Shown here piece after piece: positions 43,187 through 52,051 of a DNA stretch of 64,000 nt. The notes below the pieces were generated by a model. The model worked only from the letters and a program-made list of their open reading frames with translations, had not been told where the DNA came from and ran no database searches. Source of the DNA: Candidatus Enterovibrio altilux (GTDB lineage: Bacteria; Pseudomonadota; Gammaproteobacteria; Enterobacterales; Vibrionaceae). Both the position numbers and the translations under genes were made by a program. The stretch is taken from positions 868,001 through 932,000 of the forward strand of contig NZ_CP020660.1 of the NCBI RefSeq assembly GCF_002381345.1, in the 5' to 3' direction. Within the stretch, counting starts at the first letter, position 1. Each line of letters begins with the position of its first letter.

Positions 43187-43342
43187 TCGTAAATACTTAT
43201 TCTCCGTTTGTAAGTACCTAATAGTTAAAGTTTGAAATAAACTGTTACAAAATATAAGGCTTAATAGCCCTGTACCATCATGATGCAGGCCTTTTATCTT
43301 ATGCACACAATCAGTATTATTGTATACATTCTTGCAATATAT

Positions 43343-43368
43343 ACGCTAATAAGCGTTCTTAATATAAT
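43343..43368 (+). promoter_or_regulatory. Palindrome and -10 box upstream of fbpA
   Basis: Perfect 5-bp inverted repeat ACGCT-AATA-AGCGT at 43343-43356, followed by TATAAT at 43363-43368, 22 bp before the fbpA ATG. The position fits an operator overlapping the -35 region. It does not look like a canonical Fur box, which would be expected for an iron gene. Confidence 0.4.
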
Positions 43369-43390
43369 TTCGGTCTATCCAGGAGAAAAA

Positions 43391-44410
43391 ATGAAAAAAT
43401 TATTGTTAGCATCTATATTGGTGCTTGGATTTGTGGGTGCTAGTAACGCTACAAATTCAGCGGAAAAAGTGAATGTATACTCCTACCGTCAACCATTTTT
43501 AATTAAACCGCTGTTAAATGAATTCACTAAAGAAACTGGCATTGAGGTAAACATTAAGTTCGCCAATAGTGGGTTAGCTGAAAAGGTTGAGCAAGAAGGT
43601 AAATACAGCCCAGCGGACGTACTGCTGACGGTTGATATATCTCGCCTGATCGAACTAGTGAATAAAGACTTGGTTCAGCCAATTGATAATGACATCATTA
43701 AAAAAAATATTCCCGCACAATATCGCGATAGTAATGACCTTTGGTTTGCTCTAACGACTCGTTCTCGCGTACTTTACTCATCACGTGAGCGTGTGGGTAG
43801 ACTGGGAGAAGAGTTTGACTACATGGATCTTGCAAAGCCTGAATGGAAGGGAAGAATTTGTACCCGCCCTGGTAAACACGCGTACAATGTGTCACTAATC
43901 TCTTCTATCATTGCAAATCATGGTGAAGCAGAGGCAAAAATGTGGCTGAAAAGTGTAAAAGCAAACCTTGCGCGTAAACCTCAGGGGAATGACCGAGGTC
44001 AAGTTCAAGCTATTTCAGAAGGACTTTGTGATATTTCGCTAGGAAATAGTTACTATTTAGGTAAAATGCTGAACGATAATAACCAAAAAAATTGGGCTAA
44101 CAGTGTTTACCTGAATTATCCAGGTCAAAAAGCTAATGGTACGCATGTGAATATTAGCGGCATGGCAATGGCCAAATATGCCCCAAATAAAGAAAATGCA
44201 CGAAAATTGATGGAATTTTTGACGTCAAATATAGCGCAGAAAATGTATGCAGAAGTTAACTTTGAAGAGCCAGTGAAGTCCGGTATCAAACGTTCTGATT
44301 TGGTCGCTTCTTGGGGTCAGCATACTGCGGATCAACTGCCACTAACAGCCATTGCAAAAAATCACACAAAAGCCATGAAGCTTCTTGATGAAGTTGAATT
44401 CGACTTATAA
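43391..44410 (+). CDS. fbpA: Ferric-iron ABC transporter periplasmic binding protein
   Basis: Class of FbpA/FutA/AfuA extracellular solute-binding proteins that capture Fe(III) in the periplasm for an ABC importer. Signal peptide MKKLLLASILVLGFVGASNA, mature start at about residue 21. Then VNVYSYRQPFLIKPLLNEFT, and the paired-tyrosine iron site appears in GNSYYLGKML. Length from the ATG at 43391 is 339 residues, as in the family; AGGAG lies 6 bases before it. An upstream in-frame extension to 43280 lacks such a site. The permease and ATPase genes (fbpB, fbpC) that normally follow are absent: the next 1.3 kb is an IS relic. Either the transporter subunits lie elsewhere or the protein is an orphan. 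Confidence 0.93.
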   Translation: MKKLLLASILVLGFVGASNATNSAEKVNVYSYRQPFLIKPLLNEFTKETGIEVNIKFANSGLAEKVEQEGKYSPADVLLTVDISRLIELVNKDLVQPIDNDIIKKNIPAQYRDSNDLWFALTTRSRVLYSSRERVGRLGEEFDYMDLAKPEWKGRICTRPGKHAYNVSLISSIIANHGEAEAKMWLKSVKANLARKPQGNDRGQVQAISEGLCDISLGNSYYLGKMLNDNNQKNWANSVYLNYPGQKANGTHVNISGMAMAKYAPNKENARKLMEFLTSNIAQKMYAEVNFEEPVKSGIKRSDLVASWGQHTADQLPLTAIAKNHTKAMKLLDEVEFDL

Positions 44411-44512
44411 TTCTCTGTATTTTTTAAATATTCAAATTAGGTTTAGGGGGAAATAATCTTCCTCCTTATACTAAATGATACGATATTATCGCCTAGTATG
44501 TCATCATAATAC

Positions 44513-45793
44513 AAAATTGTATCTCTCAATTTGAGTTCAGATAATACATTTTAGCATGATGAACTACTAGATGATTGCTTTAGTTTAAGACGTACTTATC
44601 CCTGTCAGTTTATTTAACGCTTTTGTCATGGCGTAGATTTCGCACTAATCTGATCAGTGTGATTCCTTAGGCTCAATATCCCTCCCAGTAGTTTTTTCAT
44701 TCGAACCATTCCTATTTTTGCTAAAAAACATTTATAGTAACCCACTTGATTTTTTAAATGAGGGAACGAATAAGCAATATGCGCTTTAAACAGCTAGACC
44801 CATTTCAACATTCAAGTTCATAGACAAGCTTCACTACACAACAATTAACTAGAAGAGGTATAATCACGCTTTAATTAATAGCGACTTACTAACATTCAGG
44901 ATTAATGGAGAATCTATTCAGCTATGGAATCAAACTAAGCCAGGTAATAATGGGAGACCTCGTTTATTTAATGACTTAGCTATTACGACAGCCCTCATGG
45001 TTAGACGCGTATTTTCAATTCTATTGAGAGATCTGCAAGTATTCATTAGTTCAGCTTCAAATTTGTTCACTTGCCGTTGTCATGTCTTCACTATTCATGC
45101 ATCAGTAAGCAAGTCAAAATAATTAATATCACGTTCAAACGAAGAATAAAGGAACCATCCAGCACTTATCCATTGATTCCACGGAGCTAATAATCTACGG
45201 TGCGAACAAATAGCAAGTAAAAAACATAGCACTGATGGGAAACAATGTGTCTGGTGCAAGTTACATTTAGCAACAGATATAAACACCCATGAGATGATTG
45301 CTGCTGAATTAAGTGCATCAAATGTGACTAATGATGAAGTGCTACCTCACTTATTCAAACAGACTCACCGCAGAATCCATGCAAGACCAGGCGATGGTGC
45401 TTACGACACCATACAATGTTACGAAGCAGTGAGTGCGCATTAAACGAACGGCTCACTCATCCCACTAAGAAGAAGAATACCTTCTGAGGAACGTAATCAT
45501 CCGCATAATTTAGCGGTCAGCTATCAGAAGTTACACGGCTGAAATACACATTAAAAAACGAGGTATGATTACCATGAACGTTCCTTGTCAAAGACTGCAA
45601 TGTTTTGAATCACAAAACTCCTCGGCAGAACATTGAGCCTGCAGGATCAAAATGTTCAGATTAGGGCAATCAATACCACGACAAAAACATTAAATCAGCT
45701 GACAAAGCTAGGTATGCTGCAAACAAAAACAATGGTCTAATAGTTAATCATGTTGAAATTTGTTATTTAAACTTAAATTAGGGAATAAAAGCT
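44513..45793 (+). mobile_element. Long-inverted-repeat IS derivative
   Basis: Inverted 3-prime arm from about 44513, fixed junction after tagtaacc, plus copy from 44742 to right tip near 45793 (attagggaataaaag). Frames broken throughout. It lies where fbpB would be expected. Confidence 0.82.
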
Positions 45794-46124
45794 GAATTAT
45801 TTGAAAATCAAGCATCTTCAATGTGTACGACATATACATGACTCCGTTAGAGGATGAGAAACACGATTATAAGGCTCATTCACTCCATTGGAAGCAATTG
45901 ACTCGTATTGAAATAAGTGCGGCTTTTATAAAGAGTTGCCAAACACCATGCCACGTACAGTAGATTGACCTAATATTTGAAATATATACCTGCTTAAAAG
46001 TCAGCATCAAGTAATTTTTTTGCAAGTTCTCTCCGCAGGTTTATTATTTTTTAGACAGTTATCTTTATACTGCAGATAGTAATCTATTGACCAGCCCGAC
46101 AAAAAACGTAATGGAGCATATCTA
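45794..46124. other. Leader region of mrcA
   Basis: About 330 bp without a convincing gene. In Vibrionaceae mrcA is usually divergent from pilMNOPQ, so the minus strand here could hold a pilM stub, but I see no recognisable PilM sequence. The mrcA promoter is probably in the last 100 bp (tatact near 46070), not certain. Confidence 0.35.
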
Positions 46125-48635
46125 GTGAAGTTTATTAAGCGACTGATTATCCTTGCATTCATTTGTATGTTACTTGGATTGGGTACAGTTTTCGGGTTCT
46201 ACTTCTTCGTAAAACTAGAGCTGCCAGATGTGGCGACTTTAAAAGATATTGAGCTCCAAACACCAATGCAGATTTATAGTATTGATGGAAAACTAATTTC
46301 TCAATTTGGTGAAAAACGAAGAATTCCTATTATGTATGATCAAATTCCTCAAAATTTAATTGAAGCACTGATCGCAACTGAAGACCATCGTTTTTATGAG
46401 CATTCAGGTATCGATCCAATCGGTATCATTCGAGCTGCTTTAGTTGTCATAATGTCTGGATCTGTAAAACAAGGCGCCAGTACCATCACGCAACAACTTG
46501 CGCGGAATTTCTTTCTTTCTAACGAAAAGAAAATAATGCGTAAAATAAAAGAAATATTTATTGCAATCCATATCGAAACATTATTATCTAAACAAGAGAT
46601 AATGGAGCTATATGTCAATCAAATCTTCTTGGGATACCGCTCGTATGGCTTTGGTGCAGCAGCGCGTGTTTACTTCGGCAAAGACCTCGATAAGCTGACA
46701 CTGAGCGAAATCGCTACCCTAGCAGGAATGCCAAAAGCCCCGTCAACCATGAACCCATTATATTCTATTGAACGTGCTACCAATCGACGTAATGTCGTCC
46801 TTGGACGCATGCTAACTGAAGGTTACATTACGCATTCAGAATACGAACAAACAAAAAACAAAAATATCGTAGCTAGTTATCACGAACCTAAAATAGAATT
46901 GAATGCTCCTTACGTTGCCGAGCTCGCTCGTGCATGGGCAGTTGCACAATATGGTGACAATGTGTATAAATCTGGTATGAAGGTGTACACTACCATTGAT
47001 TCACGCTTACAAAATTTAGCACAACATGTCGCAATTTCAAATTTATTGTCTTACGATCAGCGTCATGGCTATCGTGGAGCCGTCGCAATCTTATGGGACA
47101 AAAATAGCATTGCATGGGATACAATAAAGATTGAAGTTCATCTAAAGAATCAACCAAGTTATGGTGAGTTAAAACCCGCAGTAGTCATGACAGTTACAGA
47201 TAAAACTGCTAAAGTAAAACTTCAAAATAATAAGAATATAATACTCTCTTGGGATGGCATCAAATGGGCTCGTCGCTATGTGACAGATACGCTCCAAGGT
47301 AGTGCACCACAACGCGCGAGCGATATCCTAAGTGCTGGTGAACAAATTTGGGTGCAATACGTAAACCAAGAATGGCATCTAAGCCAAATGCCAGCTGCAA
47401 ATACTGCAATGGTTGCCATTTCTCCAAAAGATGGTGCTGTGCAAGCATTAGTCGGTGGATTTAATTTTGCTCACAGTAAATTCAACCGCGTCACGCAATC
47501 TATTCGTCAGGTGGGTTCTGGGATTAAACCTTTTATCTACTCGGTAGCCATCGACCAAGGTATGACGCTCGCAACCCTCATAAATGACGCACCTATCAAC
47601 CGTTGGGATTCAAGCCAAGGTACGGCATGGCGTCCAAAAAATTCTCCACCAATATATGACGGTCCGACACGTCTTCGTATTGGTTTAGCACAATCCAAAA
47701 ATGTCATGGCAGTACGTGTACTACGTCGTATTGGTTTGAATAAAACCATCAATTTTTTAACCAAATTTGGATTCAACAGAGCCAATCTTCCACGGTCAGA
47801 AGCTCTTGCCTTAGGAGCTGGTAGCTTAACACCAATCGAAGTCGCACAAGGCTTCAGTATATTTATTAACGGCGGTTATTACATTAAACCATATTACATC
47901 AGTAAGGTCGAAAACCCCTTCGGTAAAGAATTACATAAAGCTAAACCTAAAAGTATCTGCAAAAACAATTGTAACGTTCACATAAACAAACGCAACTCTT
48001 CGAATCTACAAGAGGAAGAGAATCTACTCGATCAAACCGATGACATAGCAAACACATCTCAACTCGCCCCACAAGTGATTAGCGAGCAAAATGCTTTCCT
48101 TGTCCGCGAAATGCTTCAAGCAAACATTTGGGGTGGCGGTAGTTGGCGCAATGGCACAGGTTGGAATGGCACGGGTTGGCGTGCGCAAAAGCCACTAAAT
48201 CGTCGCGATATAGGCGGTAAAACAGGTACCACTAATGATTCAAAAGATGCATGGTATTCAGGTTTTGCGCCAGGCTTAGTCGCCACTGTTTGGGTAGGTT
48301 TTGATAATAACGCTCGCAATTTAGGTCGAACATCAAACAATACTAACTTAAAAAAAATTCAAATTTCGGGTGCAGAATCAGGAGCTAAAACAGCTCAACC
48401 AGCATGGATCGACTTTATGATAAATGCGATTGCTCATGTGCCTGAACAACGCAAAGAAATTCCATCTGGCATCGTGCAGGTACGCATCGACAGACATACT
48501 GGTCTGCTTACCCGTAAAGCAGATGGTAGCGCTATGTTTGAGTATTTTGAACAAGGCACAGAACCAACAGAGTACGTGTCTGCAGCGTCTAGTCATGGCA
48601 ATATCTACGAAAGTGAAGGTGAAGAGTTATTTTAA
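46125..48635 (+). CDS. mrcA: Penicillin-binding protein 1A
   Basis: Bifunctional peptidoglycan synthase anchored in the inner membrane by residues about 5-28. The glycosyltransferase domain has catalytic Glu86 in IATEDHRFYEH and GASTITQQLARN. The transpeptidase has Ser465 in VGSGIKPF (SxxK), SKN in LAQSKNVMAV and GGKTGTTN. Length is 836 residues (E. coli 850). The start is GTG 46125 with GGAG upstream. One oddity is a short glycine-tryptophan repeat before the KTG motif (GGSWRNGTGWNGTGW), where E. coli has one GTGW. Divergent pil genes typical of the family neighbourhood are not recognisable. Confidence 0.97.
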   Translation: MKFIKRLIILAFICMLLGLGTVFGFYFFVKLELPDVATLKDIELQTPMQIYSIDGKLISQFGEKRRIPIMYDQIPQNLIEALIATEDHRFYEHSGIDPIGIIRAALVVIMSGSVKQGASTITQQLARNFFLSNEKKIMRKIKEIFIAIHIETLLSKQEIMELYVNQIFLGYRSYGFGAAARVYFGKDLDKLTLSEIATLAGMPKAPSTMNPLYSIERATNRRNVVLGRMLTEGYITHSEYEQTKNKNIVASYHEPKIELNAPYVAELARAWAVAQYGDNVYKSGMKVYTTIDSRLQNLAQHVAISNLLSYDQRHGYRGAVAILWDKNSIAWDTIKIEVHLKNQPSYGELKPAVVMTVTDKTAKVKLQNNKNIILSWDGIKWARRYVTDTLQGSAPQRASDILSAGEQIWVQYVNQEWHLSQMPAANTAMVAISPKDGAVQALVGGFNFAHSKFNRVTQSIRQVGSGIKPFIYSVAIDQGMTLATLINDAPINRWDSSQGTAWRPKNSPPIYDGPTRLRIGLAQSKNVMAVRVLRRIGLNKTINFLTKFGFNRANLPRSEALALGAGSLTPIEVAQGFSIFINGGYYIKPYYISKVENPFGKELHKAKPKSICKNNCNVHINKRNSSNLQEEENLLDQTDDIANTSQLAPQVISEQNAFLVREMLQANIWGGGSWRNGTGWNGTGWRAQKPLNRRDIGGKTGTTNDSKDAWYSGFAPGLVATVWVGFDNNARNLGRTSNNTNLKKIQISGAESGAKTAQPAWIDFMINAIAHVPEQRKEIPSGIVQVRIDRHTGLLTRKADGSAMFEYFEQGTEPTEYVSAASSHGNIYESEGEELF

Positions 48636-48655
48636 CGTTTTAAGCAAGCAAAAAC

Positions 48656-49790
48656 GGACTTTATTTCCTTACTAAAGTTCAGATAGCAAATCCCAACATG
48701 ATGCACTATTAAACGGCCGCTTTTCTTTTAGGCATACCTGGTTCTATCAGTTTATTTAAAATTTTTATTATGACGTAGGTTTCACTAATTTGGGCATGAT
48801 AATCCCTTAGATTCAATGTTCTTCTGAATAGTTTTTTTACACAAAATATGACCGTTTTTTAATAGAAGACGTTTATGGTAACCATACCTTATTTTACAAT
48901 ATTCATTTAAACGTATAGAGGCTGGTAACTGACCGCTAAATCACGCGGATAGCCTCGCTCCTAAAAATTACTCCTTTCTTGGAAAGATCAGTGGAACCGT
49001 TCGCTTAATACGAACAGTCTCGTAAGCCCCATCGGCTACATTTGATGAATGTAACTCGGTAGCAATGATCTTATACGTGTTTACGTCTATCGCTACATGT
49101 GACTTTCGCCAAACTCTCAATTTTCCATCAGTACCATGCCTTTTTTACTTTTCATGTTCCTTCACCGTAGGCTTTTAGCCTGTAAAGTCAATGAGTAAGT
49201 ATTCAGTGCTCCTTTTATTTTTTGTCTTGACCGTGACATTATCCATATTGGTTCGCTTGTGAATACATAAATAATGAGAGCATGACAACGGCAGTTGAAT
49301 AAGTTTGAAAACAAAATTAATGAATCCTTGTAGACCTATCAATGGCATTAACAATACGCACGTAACCATGGGAACCGTCGCAATTGCCAAGCCGAAAATA
49401 AACGAGGACTACCATCATTACCCAGCTTCGTTTAATTCCATGGCTGAATTATTTTTTCACCAATCCACAATGCTAGTAAGCCACAATTGATTAAAACTTG
49501 ATTATATTGCTCCTAGTTAATTGTTTTGTAACTAAGTTTGTTCATAAACCTGAATATTAATTTCCTAATTTTGGCAATAAAGTCGGTTACCATAAATCTT
49601 CCCTAACAAAGACGGCAATGGTTTAAGTCAAATAATTACTGGGAGTGACATTGAGCCTAAGACGAAATTCATGGCATGGCAAAAGCGTTAAATAAGCTGA
49701 CAGGCCTCAGTATGCCTAAAACGAAAACGATTATCTAATAGTGAATCACGCTGAGTTTGGCTATCTAAACTAGAATTAGGAAACAAAATT
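48656..49790 (-). mobile_element. Long-inverted-repeat IS derivative, reverse orientation
   Basis: Minus-strand copy from tip ggactttatttcct (48656) to its 5-prime end (aataaagtc, 49584), joined to a plus-oriented 3-prime arm that starts ggttaccataaatc and ends aggaaacaaaatt at 49790. The junction is exactly the reverse complement of the fixed junction seen in six plus-oriented loci. Confidence 0.83.
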
Positions 49791-49793
49791 TAA

Positions 49794-49975
49794 CTGAATA
49801 ACTTTTTTATCAATTCAAAATGTCAGTGAACTGCTATTTAATTAAAGCTTAATTATACTACTGCCAGTTGACTGTTTTGCAATTAAATTTGTCTATAGAC
49901 ATGACTATTTGAGTGACTTAGCTATTTAGAGCGCAGATTAATAATTGATTGGCCTAATTTAGGAAACCAAACTCC
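49794..49975 (-). mobile_element. IS903-like 5-prime fragment
   Basis: Minus-strand 5-prime fragment of about 180 bp (tcagtgaactgc ... taatttaggaaaccaaac) ending near 49975. It lies just upstream of the polysaccharide locus. Confidence 0.72.
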
Positions 49976-50068
49976 AAGCAATGTATTCATTTTACAAGTC
50001 ATTCTGAAAAAAGACAGTACGCAAAAAGTAGTATCCACCATAACAGTATGATTCCATAATAAAAAAAT

Positions 50069-50086
50069 GTGGTCCATTTTATGCTT
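50069..50086 (+). promoter_or_regulatory. Sigma-54-type promoter upstream of sypM
   Basis: TGGTCCATTTTATGCTT has GG (50071-50072) and GC (50083-50084) separated by exactly 10 bases, the -24/-12 spacing required by sigma-54, and a TGG.C context. In V. fischeri, sypM is one of the genes preceded by a sigma-54 promoter activated by SypG. I see no clear SypG enhancer upstream; the space has IS debris. Confidence 0.6.
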
Positions 50087-50142
50087 CTTATTGATTGCAT
50101 TGACGGCTGACTATCACTCAAAAGAATAAGAAGGAGAATACC

Positions 50143-50211
50143 ATGTGTGTAGTTTTTACGGTTGAATTTTCATTGTGCACATTAGTTCATAGTATTGAAA
50201 TAATTCTATGA
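50143..50211 (+). CDS. 22-codon leader ORF coupled to sypM
   Basis: ATG 50143 has a strong ribosome-binding sequence (AAGGAG, 50131-50136). The frame MCVVFTVEFSLCTLVHSIEI ends with I-L and TGA at 50209-50211, which overlaps the sypM ATG (50208) as ATGA. The sypM start itself has no ribosome-binding sequence, so its translation probably depends on ribosomes finishing this ORF. The peptide is hydrophobic with two cysteines. It could be a leader peptide, or what remains of the gene that preceded sypM (sypL in V. fischeri) after deletion. Confidence 0.5.
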   Translation: MCVVFTVEFSLCTLVHSIEIIL

Positions 50212-50930
50212 ACATGCAAACAACCCACCAATGGATTAAACATAGTTCCAATCCAGTCGCTCGTAGTCTTTTTAAAATCCTGCAGCTCATGATTCAAATA
50301 AGTGTACCAGCGCCAAAAATCATCACATCTCCACTTTATGCTGCCACAATCACCATTATGAAATTTTGGACTACCCTCACACGTGTATTATGGTGGACAC
50401 CTATTTTTAAAGGTCGCATCAATCACATTGGTAAAGGCTTTTATCTTTATGGCGGCATGCCTTTTGTCAGTGGATCTATTTCCTTAAAATTTGGTGATAA
50501 CTGTCGCGTATCTGGTCAAACGACCTTATCGGGAAGGTCAACTAGCTCCGCATGCCCATTGCTAACAGTGGGAAACAATGTAGATATAGGATGGCAAACT
50601 ACCATTGCTGTCGGCACCAAAATTATAATCTATGATAACGTGCGCATCGCTGGTTGTACTTTTCTTGCGGGATACCCCGGTCATCCTATGAACGCTTCAG
50701 ATCGCGCTGCAGGATTGCCTGAGTTGGATAGCCAAGTTGGTGACATTATTTTGGAACGTGACGTATGGCTTGCAACAGGTGTATCCGTTTTGGCTGGTGT
50801 CACAATAGGACAAGGTACGATTATTGCTGCTGGTAGTGTGGTGACCTCTGATTTACCTCCTTTTGTAATAGCTGGCGGTATACCTGCAAAAATACTCCGC
50901 ACATTAACAACCGAGGAACAGAAGAGATGA
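50208..50930 (+). CDS. sypM: Hexapeptide-repeat acyltransferase, SypM-like
   Basis: O-acetyltransferase of the left-handed beta-helix type, which would acetylate a sugar of the polysaccharide or its lipid-linked precursor. Residues about 80-225 show the hexapeptide repeats (ISLKFGDNCRVSGQTTLSG, VGNNVDIG, NVRIAGCTFL, DVWLATGVSVLAGVTIGQGT, IIAAGSVVTSDLPPFVIAGG) and the terminal IPAKILRTL. The expected catalytic histidine would be in AGYPGHPMN. Residues about 20-65 are partly hydrophobic. It overlaps both the leader ORF (ATGA) and the next gene (4 bp). The order M-N-O..P-Q-R and predicted functions match sypM-sypR of V. fischeri, the basis for the symbol. Confidence 0.82.
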   Translation: MNMQTTHQWIKHSSNPVARSLFKILQLMIQISVPAPKIITSPLYAATITIMKFWTTLTRVLWWTPIFKGRINHIGKGFYLYGGMPFVSGSISLKFGDNCRVSGQTTLSGRSTSSACPLLTVGNNVDIGWQTTIAVGTKIIIYDNVRIAGCTFLAGYPGHPMNASDRAAGLPELDSQVGDIILERDVWLATGVSVLAGVTIGQGTIIAAGSVVTSDLPPFVIAGGIPAKILRTLTTEEQKR

Positions 50931-52051
50931 ATAGAGATCTGATTGTTTTTGGAGAAGACTGGGGAGGACTACCTTCCAGCACCCAGCATCTCATCCAACA
51001 TCTTGCGCCGCAACGTAAAGTGATTTGGATTAATTCTATTGGTTTACGCCAACCACGCTTGTCTTTCCATGATATAAAACGTGCATGGTATAAATTAATA
51101 GTACCCACTGTCATTGATGCCTCTGTTCAAATAACCAACACACCCCACAATATTACAGTGGTCAATCCAACCACATTGCCCGCACCAAGAGCACAATACA
51201 GCCGTAAGTTAGCAGCAAATTGGTTGACGAAACAATTGTTACCCATCATTAAGCAAACAAAACTACACAACCCTATTCTATGGACATCAATTCCTACTGC
51301 TGTAGATATGGCTAACAAATTAGGCGCAAAATCTTTAGTGTATTACTGCTGTGATGATTTTTCATCACTGGTCGGCGTCGATCATGACACAGTCACGAAA
51401 CGTGAAGTAGAACTGATTGAAAAAGCTGACCTCATTTTAGCATCTAGCGAAATATTGTTTAATCGTTTCCCTAAATCGCGCACACATTTATTGCCACATG
51501 GTGTTGATTACAAATTATTTTCCACACCTGTACTACGCGCTGGAGATATGCCTTACAGCCAACGTCCCATTGCGGGATTTTATGGCTCATTATCCGAATG
51601 GTTAAACTACAGTTTGTTAGATGCTGTTATTTCTGCATTACCAAATTGGGGCTTCGTCTTTATCGGCCAAATATGTAAGCGCGCTGTCGCACTCAAGGAA
51701 CATAACAACGTGATACTGCTTGGCTCTCGTCCTCATCATTTACTACCAACTTACAGCCAACACTGGACAGCAAGCTTGTTACCATTCACAGATAATGCAC
51801 AAATTAATGCATGTAATCCGTTGAAACTTAGAGAATACCTCGCAACCGGCATACCCGTAATCAGCACACCTTTCCCTGCACTAAAAAGTTACTCTGATTT
51901 TGTATCCAAGGTGAAAACTCCACACGAAATGATTCAAGCGCTAATAAAAGCACAATTCAAACGCCGCAATGAAGCACAACAAAATGCTGTTAAGTCTCAT
52001 ACATGGGCAGCCAGAGCAAAAGAGCTAGAGAGATGGCTGAGTACCTTATGA
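50927..52051 (+). CDS. sypN: Glycosyltransferase, SypN-like
   Basis: GT-B fold glycosyltransferase (GT4-like, in the TuaH/GumK style) that would add a sugar to the lipid-linked repeat unit at the cytoplasmic face. The N-terminal part has FGEDWGGLPSSTQHL and SLVYYCCDDFSSL. The C-terminal nucleotide-sugar domain has LLPHGVDYKLFS, AGFYGSLSEW, and the acceptor region LPFTDNAQINACNPLKLREY followed by LATGIPVISTPFPAL, where E/K residues of the GT4 signature lie. 374 residues. The start ATG overlaps the sypM stop by 4 bp (ATGA), and its own stop overlaps the next start in the same way. These overlaps indicate one translationally coupled operon. Confidence 0.82.
   Translation: MNRDLIVFGEDWGGLPSSTQHLIQHLAPQRKVIWINSIGLRQPRLSFHDIKRAWYKLIVPTVIDASVQITNTPHNITVVNPTTLPAPRAQYSRKLAANWLTKQLLPIIKQTKLHNPILWTSIPTAVDMANKLGAKSLVYYCCDDFSSLVGVDHDTVTKREVELIEKADLILASSEILFNRFPKSRTHLLPHGVDYKLFSTPVLRAGDMPYSQRPIAGFYGSLSEWLNYSLLDAVISALPNWGFVFIGQICKRAVALKEHNNVILLGSRPHHLLPTYSQHWTASLLPFTDNAQINACNPLKLREYLATGIPVISTPFPALKSYSDFVSKVKTPHEMIQALIKAQFKRRNEAQQNAVKSHTWAARAKELERWLSTL

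Noticed and set aside
48116-48596. Minus-strand ORFs opposite mrcA
   Set aside because: Antisense frames of a clear, intact PBP1A gene with no motifs of their own.
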